64,000 nt of DNA from an uncultured Phascolarctobacterium sp. Its GTDB lineage: Bacteria > Bacillota > Negativicutes > Acidaminococcales > Acidaminococcaceae. Where the stretch lies: contig CANREP010000001.1 of the NCBI GenBank assembly GCA_947629685.1, forward strand, positions 49,958 through 113,957. Reading direction: 5' to 3'. The notes under the pieces were generated by a model. The model was not told where the DNA came from and did not search any database. It saw nothing but the letters and a program-made list of their open reading frames with translations. Both the position numbers and the translations under genes were made by a program. Numbering within the stretch: position 1 is the stretch's first letter; the number at the start of each line of letters is the position of its first letter. Shown in pieces: positions 24,580-35,497 of this stretch.

Positions 24580-25321
24580 CCTTACCCAAAGACCGCCTGA
24601 CAAAGATATGCCGCTTACCGCCCACCTGCTGGAACTGCGCAGCTGTATTTTAAAAAGCCTTGCAGCTCTGCTGGCAGGCAGCGCTGTCAGTCTGTGCTTT
24701 ATACAGGATATTGTCCGGCTGCTGACATCAGCCGCCGGCAACCTGTATTACATGAAGCCGGCCGAAGCCTTTGTTATCTACATGAAGCTCACTATTTTTT
24801 GCGGACTGATACTGGCGCTTCCTTTTATCCTCCGGCAAATTTACAGCTTTATCAGTCCTGCCTTGACTGATAAAGAGCGCCGCTTCCTGTTGCTGGCCCT
24901 GCCTGTAATGCTGCTTTTAGGCGGCGGAGGTATGGTTTTTGCCTATCTCTTTGTTTTTCCGCGCGGGCTGTATTTCTTTTTAAGCTTTGCCGGTGACAAA
25001 ATAACGCCGCTGCTTTCGCTGGAAAGTTATCTTAGCTTTCTGCTGATGCTGACGGCTCCCTTTGCCTTCATCTTCAACATCCCTGTAGGCATCCTGCTTT
25101 TAGGCCGCTGCGGTATTATCAGCACTGCTGCGCTTATGCGTTACCGTAAGCACGTCATTCTTGCCTCATTTATCCTGGCTGCGGTTATCACGCCCACGCC
25201 GGATATTATCACTCAATGCCTGCTGGCTGTGCCAATGGTCGTTTTATACGAAATCAGTATTATTTTTCTAAAATGCTTTAACAAAGGAGGAAAAGAACAT
25301 GAACAGACGCAGTTTTCTTAA
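24566..25321 (+). CDS. tatC: Twin-arginine translocase TatC
   Basis: A 251-residue TatC with six predicted membrane helices. The N-terminal signature is [17 protein letters not shown], with [36 protein letters not shown] and KERRF after it, and a later [20 protein letters not shown]. It is the receptor for twin-arginine signal peptides. ATG 24566 overlaps the tatA end and has GGCGGG in front; ATG 24614 (Met-Pro-Leu-Thr) is a possible shorter start. It overlaps the next gene, a Tat substrate, by 23 nt, so receptor and cargo are translated together. Confidence 0.93.
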   Translation: MLLPDLTQRPPDKDMPLTAHLLELRSCILKSLAALLAGSAVSLCFIQDIVRLLTSAAGNLYYMKPAEAFVIYMKLTIFCGLILALPFILRQIYSFISPALTDKERRFLLLALPVMLLLGGGGMVFAYLFVFPRGLYFFLSFAGDKITPLLSLESYLSFLLMLTAPFAFIFNIPVGILLLGRCGIISTAALMRYRKHVILASFILAAVITPTPDIITQCLLAVPMVVLYEISIIFLKCFNKGGKEHEQTQFS

Positions 25322-25931
25322 ATCTTCAGCTTTCTCCCTGATGGGACTTGCGGCCGTCTGCTTAGGCTGCAGCAGTCAGCAGCCTGCCGCGGCGACAACG
25401 GCTGCTGCCAATACTAATACAGAACAAGGAGCTCAACCGACTATGAACAGCACAAACAAAAAAATCCTCATCGCATATTTTTCCTGGAGCGGCAACACCA
25501 AAGCCGTAGCCGAAGCCATCCATGCCCGCACCGGCGGCGATATATATGAAATCGTGCCGGAAACTCCCTACTCGCAAAATTATTCTGCCACCGTTGACAA
25601 GGCTAAACAGGAACAGCAAAATAACGCCCGTCCCGCCATCAAAAACAGGCTCACCGACATCAGCCAGTATGACATCGTCTTTATCGGCTATCCCAACTGG
25701 TGGGGCAGCCTGCCCATGCCCGTAGCCACTTTTATGGAGGGCTGCAGCTGGCAGGGTAAAACAGTAGCTCCTTTCTTCACCCACGGTGGCGGCGGCGTAC
25801 AAAACTGCGACCGCGACCTGCGCAAACTGGCTGCCGGCGCTGATATAACCGAATACCTGTGCCTGTCCGGCAACAGGGCAAGAAATTCTCAAAGTGAGAT
25901 AGACACCTGGCTGCATAAACTTGCTTTATAA
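25299..25931 (+). CDS. Tat-exported flavodoxin
   Basis: A 210-residue protein with an N-terminal twin-arginine signal (NRRSFLKSS, hydrophobic SLMGLAAVCLGCSS) that ends in a possible lipidation Cys27. A low-complexity Ala/Thr/Asn linker follows, then a flavodoxin domain: KILIAYFSWSGNTKAVAEAI (FMN phosphate loop), FIGYPNWWGSLPMPV, and APFFTHGGGGVQN. It would be an extracytoplasmic FMN electron carrier, unusual because most flavodoxins are cytosolic. Its start lies inside tatC, with a strong AAAGGAGG site. The neighbouring NapH-like protein is the likely electron donor. Confidence 0.87.
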   Translation: MNRRSFLKSSAFSLMGLAAVCLGCSSQQPAAATTAAANTNTEQGAQPTMNSTNKKILIAYFSWSGNTKAVAEAIHARTGGDIYEIVPETPYSQNYSATVDKAKQEQQNNARPAIKNRLTDISQYDIVFIGYPNWWGSLPMPVATFMEGCSWQGKTVAPFFTHGGGGVQNCDRDLRKLAAGADITEYLCLSGNRARNSQSEIDTWLHKLAL

Positions 25932-25952
25932 ATAATCAAGAGGGTGAAATAA

Positions 25953-26972
25953 ATGAAAAGACGCGACTTTCTTAAATCAACTGGACTGGCCGCATCTTTA
26001 TTGGCCACAGGAGGAATGATAAGCATGGATAAACTATTTGCGCAAGCCCCGGTCATCGGCAGCACCAAGATTACCAAAGCGGCGGCAGGCAGCGGTTCTC
26101 ACGCCAAAGTTTACTTTACCAGGCATATTGACGCCGAGCATCTGCTCAAGCTGTACAGTTTAATTAACGAAGCCATTTACGGCAAGGTAGCCATCAAACT
26201 GCATACGGGCGAAAAGCACGGTCCTAATATTCTGCCGCGTGAAATGGTACGCGCCTTGCAACAGCAGATACCCAACAGCGCCATTGTAGAAACTAACACC
26301 TTATATCAGGGCGACCGCTATACGACGAAAGCCCACCGCGAAACCTTACAGGTCAACGGCTGGACTTTCTGCCCGGTAGATATTATGGACGAAGACGGCA
26401 CCGTTATGCTGCCGGTACGCGGCGGCAAACATTTCAAAGAAGTATCCATGGGCAAAAACATCGTCAACTACGATTCCATGGTCGTACTTACCCATTTTAA
26501 GGGTCACGCTATGGGCGGCTTCGGCGGCTCCATGAAAAACATCGCTATCGGCTGCGCCGACGGACGCATCGGCAAGGCGCAGGTGCACGGAGTAGATAAG
26601 GATAATATTCCGGCAGACTGGAACGTATGGCCTGCCAAGGAACTGCTCATGGAAAACATGGCGGAATCAGCCAAAGCTACCATCGACTTTTTCGGCAAAC
26701 ATATAGTTTATATCAACGTAATGCGCCGTATGTCCGTAGACTGCGACTGTGCCGGTACTGCAGCGGCAGAGCCAACTATTCCCGATATCGGCATCGCCGC
26801 TTCTACAGATATCCTGGCGGTCGACCAGGCCTGCATTGATATGGTCTATGCCCAGATGCACAACCATGACCTGGTAGAACGTATTGAAAGCCGTCACGGA
26901 CTGCACCAGCTGACCGCCATGCGCGAACTGAAGATGGGCAACGACAAATATGAACTGATTGAAATCGATTAA
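25953..26972 (+). CDS. Tat-exported DUF362 protein
   Basis: A 339-residue protein. It starts MKRRDFLKSTGLAASLLATGG, a canonical twin-arginine signal, with cleavage probably near FAQA. The rest matches DUF362: KVAIKLHTGEKHGPNILP, VVLTHFKGHAMGGFGGSMKNIAIGCADG and a C-terminal CDCAGTAAAEPTIPDIGIAASTDILAVDQACIDMVY. The ferredoxin module found in many DUF362 proteins is absent, leaving only the N-terminal domain, but CDCAG could bind a metal. Role unknown; it is presumably folded with a cofactor before export. Last gene of the cassette, followed by a strong terminator. Confidence 0.85.
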   Translation: MKRRDFLKSTGLAASLLATGGMISMDKLFAQAPVIGSTKITKAAAGSGSHAKVYFTRHIDAEHLLKLYSLINEAIYGKVAIKLHTGEKHGPNILPREMVRALQQQIPNSAIVETNTLYQGDRYTTKAHRETLQVNGWTFCPVDIMDEDGTVMLPVRGGKHFKEVSMGKNIVNYDSMVVLTHFKGHAMGGFGGSMKNIAIGCADGRIGKAQVHGVDKDNIPADWNVWPAKELLMENMAESAKATIDFFGKHIVYINVMRRMSVDCDCAGTAAAEPTIPDIGIAASTDILAVDQACIDMVYAQMHNHDLVERIESRHGLHQLTAMRELKMGNDKYELIEID

Positions 26973-26977
26973 AACGG

Positions 26978-27015
26978 CAAAAAGGGAACGAGCAAGCTCG
27001 TTCCCTTTTATTTTG
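26978..27015. terminator. Bidirectional terminator
   Basis: A 13-bp perfect stem (26981-26993 with 26996-27008) with T-runs on both strands lies between the convergent Tat cassette and the next minus-strand gene. Confidence 0.9.
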
Positions 27016-27019
27016 CTTT

Positions 27020-27699
27020 CTATTCAAATGAAGTAAGGAAGTTGCGCATACAGTCTTCCACGCCGCGCTTCACTGCTTTGGCGCGGCTGGGCTCTCCAAT
27101 CTTCCAGAAATTGATGGAAGTAGAAGAACCTATGCCCTCCACATTCTGATTATACAGGAACTTTTCTTCCTGTACGTCTACGCATTTCAGTTTCATAGTC
27201 ACCACGGCGCTGTAAGTCTGCGTACCGGCAACAACCATGAAGCCCGTTTCTTTTTCTCTGACGGGCAGCAGGCTGATAAAGATGACCCTGTCAGCGCCGC
27301 AGGCTTCGCCCACTGCCACCAGCTCCTCCAGCAGCGGCGCTTCGGGATTTTCAAACGGATATTGCAGCAGCGCTTTCTGTACTTCGTTGCTGCCGCTGAT
27401 TTTCGTCACACTCGTTTTCTTGCCGGGATATTTCTTTTTCAGGCTGTCCTTGACTGCGCCTACTGCCATTTCCCGGCTGCGCCCTTCCAAGCCGGAAACA
27501 TCTACATAGGGCAATACGGCTACCGTATAAGACAGCTTACATTCAGTAATCTTGGCGTCGGTAGCGACAAAATGCGTTTCTCCCGTATCTGCCACGCCCT
27601 GGTCTATCGCATCAATCGAGCTTGCCTCCCGCTCGGCTGCGCTTACGCTGGCTGCCGCCAACATCAGCAGCATGATTATCAAAAAGAATAACCGCTTCA

Positions 27700-27700
<1 letters not shown>
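27020..27700 (-). CDS. Secreted or periplasmic protein of unknown function
   Basis: A 226-residue protein with a clear signal peptide (KRLFFLIIMLLMLAAASVSAAE, cleavage near SAA). The mature part has alternating strands and helices, including TVAVLPYVDVSGLEGRSREMAVGAVKDSLKK and LVAVGEACGADRVIFISLLP, a layout that recalls TolB N-terminal or CsgG/LpoB-like domains, in which a predicted strand reads AVLPF. No specific family is recognised. Its start overlaps the ligA stop (ATGATGA), so it is co-translated with ligase; GGAGG is 7 nt before the second ATG, chosen here. An adjacent ATG at 27703 is an alternative. Confidence 0.7.
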
Positions 27701-29751
<2,051 letters not shown>

Positions 29752-31956
29752 TTACAGTTTTTTCAGCACGGCATATTTAGTCAACAGACTGCGGATACCG
29801 GCGCCGGCAAAAGCAATCTTGACTTCCTGTCCATCATCGGTATTTTTGACGCTTACCACGGTGCCCGTACCCCATTTGCTGTGCGATACTTTATCGCCCG
29901 CAGCAAAACTGCTGCCGCTGCTGTTTGCCTGGGGAATAAAACTGCTTTTAGGCTGCAGGAACCAGCTGGAAGCACTGCGGCTCTCGCTGCGTCTTTCTTC
30001 CTGCAGCGGCTGGCGCTGCACTACCGGGCGTTTGTAAATATGCAATAATCCCCGCGGCACTTCCTGCAAAAAGCGGGACGGCGGATAAGATACCGTATGC
30101 CCATAAATAGTACGCATCCTGGCATTACTCATAAACAGATATTTTTCTGCCCTGGTAATACCTACGTAGCAAAGACGGCGTTCTTCCTCTATCTCGTCTT
30201 CATCCATCAGCGTGCGCGCATGAGGGAAAATGCCCTCTTCCATACCGGCAAGGAATACTGCCGGAAACTCCAAACCCTTAGCAGAATGCAGCGTCATCAG
30301 CGTTACTGCATCCTCGCCCAGCTCGGCATCGTCAATATCGGAAACCAGCGCCACATTAGCCAGAAAGTTTTCCAGCGTATTTTCTTCGCCGCCCTTGGCA
30401 AAATCTTCCGCCACGGACAATAATTCCATCAGGTTGTCAATACGGCTCTGGTCCTGTATGTTTTTACTCAGCTGCAGCTCTTCCAGATAGCCGGTCTTCT
30501 GCATAACGTCCTCGATCAGCTGTTTTACCGGCACCTCCTCGGCTTCGCCCATCAGCTCAAAGATAACGCCGGACAGCTCGTCCAGCTTACCGACAAAACG
30601 GCTGTTAAGGCCCGGTACGGCAGCAGCGTTGGACAAAACTTCAAAAAGATGCAGATTATTCTCCGCCGCATAGGACTGCAGTCTGCCCAAAGTGGCATCG
30701 CCGATACCGCGTCGCGGTACATTGATAATGCGCAGCAGGCTCAAAGAATCATTCGGATTGAAAATAACCCGCAGATAAGCCAGGATGTCCTTGATTTCCT
30801 TGCGCTCGTAGAACTTCGTGCCGCCTACCATGTTATAGCTGATACCGCTCTTAATCAGCATTTCCTCGAACACACGGGACTGAGTATTGGTACGGTATAA
30901 AACTGCCATATCGCCCAGGCGCATATTTTCTTCACACTGCAGGCGCTGCAGCTGTTCAATGACGAAACGCGCTTCGTCACGCTCGTCCATGGCCTGGAAA
31001 TAGGTTATCTCCCGGCCAGTCCCATTATCAGTCCACAAATTTTTTGGCTTTCTCCCGGTATTATTTTCAATGACCGCATTAGCCGCATCTAAAATTACCT
31101 GGGTACTTCGGTAATTTTGTTCCAGCTTAATCAATTTAGCGTCGGGATAATCCTTTTCAAAATCCAAGATATTCTGGATGTCAGCACCGCGCCAGCCGTA
31201 AATACTCTGGTCAGCGTCGCCCACCACACAGATATTGCGATGCTTGCCTGCCAGCAGCCTGGTCAGCAGGTACTGGACATGGTTAGTGTCCTGATATTCG
31301 TCCACCATGATATACTGAAATTTATCCTGATATTTTTCCCGTACTTCTGCATTTTCCTGCAGCAGACGTACAGTAACCAGCAGCAGATCGTCAAAATCAA
31401 GGGCATTATTCTGCTGCAGTTTTTCCTGATAACGCGCATAAATCTGCGCCGCTTTTTCATCATAAAAATCGTTGGCCGCTTTAGCATAGTCCAACGGCGA
31501 CAGCAGCTGATTTTTGGCACTGCTGATACGCGCGCAGATGCCGGCAGGCTGGAAACGTTTTTCATCCAGGTTCATTTCTTTGAGTACCTGTTTGACCACG
31601 TTTTGCGCATCAGAAGTATCATAAATAGCAAAATTATTGCCATATCCTTCCAGTTTATCTATATCGCGGCGCAGCAGCCGGGCGCAAAAAGCGTGGAAAG
31701 TAAACAGCCAGACATCTTTTGCCGCTTCTCCCGCCATACGATCTACGCGCTCGCGCATTTCTGCCGCCGCCTTATTAGTAAAGGTGATGGCTAAGATCCT
31801 GTAGGGCGCAACCCCCTGCTGCAAAAGGTGGGCAATACGGCAGGTGAGCACCTTGGTCTTGCCGCTGCCGGCTCCTGCCAGAATCAGCATAGGCCCGCCC
31901 GTAGTGCGGACTGCCAGCGCCTGCTGTGTATTTAATCCCTGTAATGTATCACTCAT
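29752..31956 (-). CDS. pcrA: ATP-dependent DNA helicase PcrA/UvrD
   Basis: A 734-residue superfamily 1A 3'-5' helicase. Visible motifs: ILAGAGSGKTKVLTCRIAHL (Walker A, about 28), YQDTNHVQY (motif II, DEYQDTN), VVGDADQSIYGWRGA (motif III), LEQNYRST (motif IV), LMTLHSAKGLEFPAVFLAGMEEGIFPH (motif V) and RLCYVGITRA (motif VI). The C-terminal Tudor-like domain (GDKVSHSKWGTGTVVSV) is typical of PcrA and binds RNA polymerase. It takes part in repair and removal of RecA and transcription complexes. Confidence 0.96.
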   Translation of the reverse strand: MSDTLQGLNTQQALAVRTTGGPMLILAGAGSGKTKVLTCRIAHLLQQGVAPYRILAITFTNKAAAEMRERVDRMAGEAAKDVWLFTFHAFCARLLRRDIDKLEGYGNNFAIYDTSDAQNVVKQVLKEMNLDEKRFQPAGICARISSAKNQLLSPLDYAKAANDFYDEKAAQIYARYQEKLQQNNALDFDDLLLVTVRLLQENAEVREKYQDKFQYIMVDEYQDTNHVQYLLTRLLAGKHRNICVVGDADQSIYGWRGADIQNILDFEKDYPDAKLIKLEQNYRSTQVILDAANAVIENNTGRKPKNLWTDNGTGREITYFQAMDERDEARFVIEQLQRLQCEENMRLGDMAVLYRTNTQSRVFEEMLIKSGISYNMVGGTKFYERKEIKDILAYLRVIFNPNDSLSLLRIINVPRRGIGDATLGRLQSYAAENNLHLFEVLSNAAAVPGLNSRFVGKLDELSGVIFELMGEAEEVPVKQLIEDVMQKTGYLEELQLSKNIQDQSRIDNLMELLSVAEDFAKGGEENTLENFLANVALVSDIDDAELGEDAVTLMTLHSAKGLEFPAVFLAGMEEGIFPHARTLMDEDEIEEERRLCYVGITRAEKYLFMSNARMRTIYGHTVSYPPSRFLQEVPRGLLHIYKRPVVQRQPLQEERRSESRSASSWFLQPKSSFIPQANSSGSSFAAGDKVSHSKWGTGTVVSVKNTDDGQEVKIAFAGAGIRSLLTKYAVLKKL

Positions 31957-32012
31957 CTGATAACCTCCGTCAATGTATGTAAACCACTGCTCTATAATTT
32001 ATTCGTCTAAAT

Positions 32013-32021
32013 ATTATACCA
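32013..32021 (-). promoter_or_regulatory. Extended -10 promoter of pcrA-ligA
   Basis: The minus strand reads TGGTATAAT here, without a good -35, about 57 nt before the pcrA start. Confidence 0.45.
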
Positions 32022-32068
32022 CATCCACCGGGCGTCTTTAGAAAACTTTTCGTCTCCGCCTGCCTGTA

Positions 32069-32077
32069 TGCTATAAT
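32069..32077 (+). promoter_or_regulatory. Extended -10 promoter of ttcA
   Basis: TGCTATAAT, an extended -10 (hexamer 32072-32077), lies 38 nt before the ttcA start and diverges from the pcrA promoter. Confidence 0.5.
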
Positions 32078-32115
32078 AAATATACATTGTATTTTTTGGA
32101 CAGACGAGGTAAATC

Positions 32116-32934
32116 ATGACAGCAAATACCGTATCTACAGACATTTCCCGCCGCCCTTTTGTTCCTGCCGACGACCTGAGCAAGCTGTGGCGCGCCATCA
32201 TCGAATTTGATATGCTGCAGCCGGGCGACAGGATCCTTATCGGTCTCAGCGGCGGCAAGGACAGTATGTTTCTCACAGCCGCACTGGCAGAAATCAAGAA
32301 ATATTCTCCTATCCCATTTGAACTGGCCTGCTATACGGTCAACGCCATGTTTGCCCCTGATTTTCCCCGTCAGCAGCTGGTAGACTTTTGCCGTAGTTAC
32401 GGCTTAGAGCACTACAGCGACGACGTCAACGTTATGGAAGCTTGGCAGCATAAAGGCAGCAGTCCCTGTTTTACCTGCGCCTATTTTCGCAGGGCGGCTA
32501 CCAACCGCCGCGCGCTGGAACTGGGCTTTAACAAGATAGCGCTGGCGCATCATCACGACGACGCCGTAGAAACCTTCTTTATGAATCTCTGTACTTCCGG
32601 CCAGCTGCGTACCTTCCTGCCCGTCACTCCACTCAGCCGTACCGGGCTTACCGTGCTGCGTCCTCTTTTATATTACAGAGAAAACGAAATCCGCCAGCTG
32701 GTAGATAAGCTCGCGCTGCAGCCTTTAAAAAACCCCTGCCCCTACGACGGCTACACCACCAGGCAGGATATTAAAGAACATATCGCTTCCCTTGACCAGC
32801 GTTACCCGGAAATTTATGAACATCTCGCCGCTGCCATGCGCTGCAGCGAGACGCAGGAGCTGTGGCCGCAGAAGCTGAATCAGAAAGAATTAGCAAATAA
32901 GTTCAGAGCGTTTTGGAGAAAGAAACAAAAATAA
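32116..32934 (+). CDS. ttcA: TtcA-like tRNA-thiolation ATPase
   Basis: A 272-residue PP-loop ATPase: IGLSGGKDSMFLTAAL (about 43-58) is the ATP-pyrophosphatase loop. The pair of Cys in PCFTCAYFRRAATNRRA (about 121-137) and a further Cys in NPCPYDGYTTR are where TtcA-type enzymes bind their [4Fe-4S] cluster. The HHHDDAVETFFMNL block follows. The family makes 2-thiocytidine at tRNA position 32. It is 15-20% shorter than E. coli TtcA, so a related thiolase such as a TtuA-like enzyme cannot be excluded. Single gene with its own promoter and terminator. Confidence 0.82.
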   Translation: MTANTVSTDISRRPFVPADDLSKLWRAIIEFDMLQPGDRILIGLSGGKDSMFLTAALAEIKKYSPIPFELACYTVNAMFAPDFPRQQLVDFCRSYGLEHYSDDVNVMEAWQHKGSSPCFTCAYFRRAATNRRALELGFNKIALAHHHDDAVETFFMNLCTSGQLRTFLPVTPLSRTGLTVLRPLLYYRENEIRQLVDKLALQPLKNPCPYDGYTTRQDIKEHIASLDQRYPEIYEHLAAAMRCSETQELWPQKLNQKELANKFRAFWRKKQK

Positions 32935-32960
32935 AACCGCCATACGGCGGTTTTATTTTT
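32927..32960. terminator. Bidirectional terminator
   Basis: AAAATAAAACCGCC and GGCGGTTTTATTTT pair across a 4-nt loop. It sits between the convergent ttcA and PaaI genes and overlaps the ttcA stop. Confidence 0.85.
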
Positions 32961-32972
32961 ATACGCTTGTAA

Positions 32973-33398
32973 TCACCAGTTAGCAGGAATTTGTTCAATC
33001 TCTCCGGCCACAAACATGATATTGGCAATATTGCATATTAGATTACCACTGTCATCCCTAATTTCCGAAGCGATATTGATGGTAGATTTACCCTTATGAA
33101 TAATTCTGCTTGTGGCAGTCAGACAGCCCATCCCCTTAACATTTCCTATATAATTGATATTCATATTCAGCGTCTGCGCCATCTTACCCACTGACGCGCA
33201 GGTAATCCCCGTCAGCGAATCAGCCAAAGCCGCCATAGCGCCGCCATGCACGCCCAGCCAATGATTGGTATGGATGTCAAAATCAATCGGCATCTCCAAA
33301 GTAGCCCCGCCGCAGTGCACTTCTTTAATTTGGATTTTCAGTACATTCATAAAAGCATTGCCCTGCCACATATTTCTGATAAATTCTTCAGCATTCAT
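32973..33398 (-). CDS. PaaI-family hotdog thioesterase
   Basis: A 141-residue hotdog protein: IHTNHWLGVHGGAMAALADSLTG contains the catalytic GVHGG/A-x-x-L-A-D motif of PaaI and 4HBT thioesterases, and the strand block TLNMNINYIGNVKGMGCLTATSRIIHKGKS follows. It would hydrolyse an acyl-CoA or acyl carrier thioester. It is 15 nt downstream of the AEC permease at the far end of the malonate locus, so it may be the last gene of that operon and act on a malonyl- or acetyl-thioester; this is inference from position. Confidence 0.85.
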   Translation of the reverse strand: MNAEEFIRNMWQGNAFMNVLKIQIKEVHCGGATLEMPIDFDIHTNHWLGVHGGAMAALADSLTGITCASVGKMAQTLNMNINYIGNVKGMGCLTATSRIIHKGKSTINIASEIRDDSGNLICNIANIMFVAGEIEQIPANW

Positions 33399-33413
33399 AA
33401 CATTCCAGCTCCT

Positions 33414-34367
33414 TTAAAAACAAATATTGACTATCGTCATATACACGGGGATGACCAGCAGTCCAAATAAAATAGTAATAAAGCTCAACGCCGCCGCATA
33501 CTGACTGTCAACGCCATATTGCTTAGCGACGATAGCCATCTGGGTCATGGCAGGCATAGCAGCCTGCATAGTAAACACTTTGATAGACATATCAGAAACC
33601 GTCATAAAAGGTACCAAAGCAAGTACACATAGCGGACAGATAACAAATCTGCCAAACAGGCCGCCGATAATATCCTTTTCAAAATTAAAACTGCGCAGGG
33701 AAATCCGGCTTATCTCAATACCGATAAATATCAGCGACATCGGCGTAGTCAGATTTCCCACATATTGAAAACTATTAAACAAAAATCTCGGCAGCTTAAT
33801 ATCAGCCAAAATCAGCAGCAGGGCTACAAAAAAGCCCAACAGCGGCGGCGACAACAGCTTTTTCAGCACTGCCGGCGAAAAAATCTTCGCTTGAGAGCTT
33901 TCTGTATCCGCTACGATATTATGCACTCCCAACGTCCAGAAAAAAATTGTGTTCACGATATAATAAAGCATTACCGAAGGAATACTCTGATCGCCAAACA
34001 AAGCCAGATTTACCGGCAAACCGATAAACATGGTATTAGCAATAAAATAATTAGTACAGAAAATTCCCCTGCGCCCCTTTTGTACTTTAAACAATCTGGC
34101 CGCCAGCTTACCTATAAGCAGAGCCAGCAGCATCGAGCCTACCGGCAGCAACATATCCGGCGCCATTTTGGCCAGTCTTTCTGCCGTAAAGTTTTTGGTC
34201 AGACTGGTAACCATATAAAGCGGCAGCGAAACAGTCGTTACCAGTCTGGCGATAAGAGAGCTGCTTCGCTCGTCAAACCAACCCTTCTTGCTTAGCACAT
34301 AACCGATCCCAACTATAAAGATAATAGTAAAAATACCTTCCAGTGCCTGTATTACGAAATTTAACAT
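33414..34367 (-). CDS. AEC-family permease (MdcF-like)
   Basis: A 317-residue membrane protein with about ten hydrophobic helices in two inverted halves of five. It matches the auxin efflux carrier/BASS-like family: an N-terminal IFTIIFIVGIGYVLSKKGWFDE, a middle YFIANTMFIGLPVNLALFGDQS and a C-terminal AAMPAMTQMAIVAKQYGVDSQYAAALSFITIL. Klebsiella MdcF, a malonate carrier, belongs here. Start at ATG 34367 is set by AAAGGAAG 7 nt upstream. It sits after mdcB in the malonate cluster, separated by 140 nt with a large hairpin, so it could be an additional malonate transporter. Confidence 0.82.
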   Translation of the reverse strand: MLNFVIQALEGIFTIIFIVGIGYVLSKKGWFDERSSSLIARLVTTVSLPLYMVTSLTKNFTAERLAKMAPDMLLPVGSMLLALLIGKLAARLFKVQKGRRGIFCTNYFIANTMFIGLPVNLALFGDQSIPSVMLYYIVNTIFFWTLGVHNIVADTESSQAKIFSPAVLKKLLSPPLLGFFVALLLILADIKLPRFLFNSFQYVGNLTTPMSLIFIGIEISRISLRSFNFEKDIIGGLFGRFVICPLCVLALVPFMTVSDMSIKVFTMQAAMPAMTQMAIVAKQYGVDSQYAAALSFITILFGLLVIPVYMTIVNICF

Positions 34368-34388
34368 TATCCCACTTCCTTTGAAACG

Positions 34389-34425
34389 CACAACAAGGTC
34401 CGGCATAAAGCCGAACCTTGTTGTG
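34389..34425 (-). other. Large leader hairpin before the AEC permease
   Basis: CACAACAAGGTTCGGC and GCCGGACCTTGTTGTG pair over 16 bp with one mismatch across a 5-nt loop. There is no T-run on the minus strand, so it is not a simple terminator. It ends about 21 nt before the start codon and may protect the mRNA or hide or regulate the ribosome site. Confidence 0.6.
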
Positions 34426-34507
34426 TCTTGTTGGAGGTTTTTAGCATTACTATGCCACAGAAAGCATTTGTGTTTATGTCAAGGAATACTGTCAATATAA
34501 AATGTCC

Positions 34508-35458
34508 CTAAAATATATTAACAGGAAATTCCTTATTTTCCAGTAAATACAATCCAATAGTCACCGATAATAAATCGGCGCTGCCACCCGGGCTTATTCT
34601 TTTATGTATAAAATATTTCTCAGCTTCTTGGAGCGCGTTCTTGCCAGCATCTGTAAAAACGCTGCCCAGCAGCATAATCTGCTTAGCCGTCTGTTTAACT
34701 TCTTCTGCAGTTGCGACATCTGTCCGCCACAGGACATTACTGTCTTCCACTACAGTCATCAGTGCAATCAATGTATGTACCAAAGCGCTGTTTAAATCAG
34801 CTCCGCCAGCAAAGGCTTCGCGCAGAGCAGGCAGTCCCTTATTCAGCACACTCGGAAAGCCATTCTCTACTTCTCCGCGTATACCTGTAATACCGTAACG
34901 GCGATACAGCCTTTCTCCTGCAGTAAGATCAGTTTTTTCCTTTGCAGTTTCCAGTTCCTCACGGACTAAACCACTCGTCATCATCTTTACGACATCTACA
35001 AGCTGCGTCTTTGCCAAGCCATATTTAATCGCAAATCCTGCCGCGGCGCTTAAAATGCCGCCGGCAAATAAAATTCCCCTCTGCGTATTTACGCCTTTCG
35101 TTACTGCCAGCAGTTCCTTTTCTGCATTTCGTCCATAGGCACGCACTTTGCCAAATAACTCTTTGGCGTCTCCCGTATGCGCCATACCTATATCCTGCAA
35201 TTCATAAAAAGCTCTGCTGAGCACCGCCGAACTCATAGCAAAGGTCATAATGCTCATATCATTATGAGATCCCGTAGTCATGCGGGTTACTAATCCCGGT
35301 TTGGGGTGAGTGCAGACCTCAAGCATAATGGCTTGGGTCAGATATCTGCTTACATTGCGAAGTTCAGCATCAAAAGGAGAAAGCTGATATGTATAAAAAC
35401 TTTTAGGCATATCTATTTTATTGTCTACTCTTTTCAGTAAAATATCGCACTTTTCCAT
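34508..35458 (-). CDS. mdcB: Triphosphoribosyl-dephospho-CoA synthase
   Basis: A 316-residue CitG/MdcB-family enzyme that condenses ATP and dephospho-CoA to make the precursor of the malonate decarboxylase prosthetic group. Family motifs are visible: MLEVCTHPKPGLVTRMTTGSHNDMSIMTFAMS near the N-terminus, GVNTQRGILFAGGILSAAAG in the middle, VEDSNVLWRTD and ISPGGSADLLSVTIGLYLL at the end. The ribosome site for ATG 35458 is weak; a later ATG at 35407 (Met-Pro-Lys-Ser) is possible. It follows madM in the operon by 39 nt. Confidence 0.9.
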   Translation of the reverse strand: MEKCDILLKRVDNKIDMPKSFYTYQLSPFDAELRNVSRYLTQAIMLEVCTHPKPGLVTRMTTGSHNDMSIMTFAMSSAVLSRAFYELQDIGMAHTGDAKELFGKVRAYGRNAEKELLAVTKGVNTQRGILFAGGILSAAAGFAIKYGLAKTQLVDVVKMMTSGLVREELETAKEKTDLTAGERLYRRYGITGIRGEVENGFPSVLNKGLPALREAFAGGADLNSALVHTLIALMTVVEDSNVLWRTDVATAEEVKQTAKQIMLLGSVFTDAGKNALQEAEKYFIHKRISPGGSADLLSVTIGLYLLENKEFPVNIF

Positions 35459-35497
35459 TATACAGAACCAACTTTCTCCTAAATTCTGCTTGTGTTA

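Noticed and set aside
34443..34457. Sigma-54-like TGGCAT-N-TGCT before the AEC permease
   Set aside because: The GG and GC are one base too close (9 instead of 10 intervening), and no sigma-54 activator was seen.
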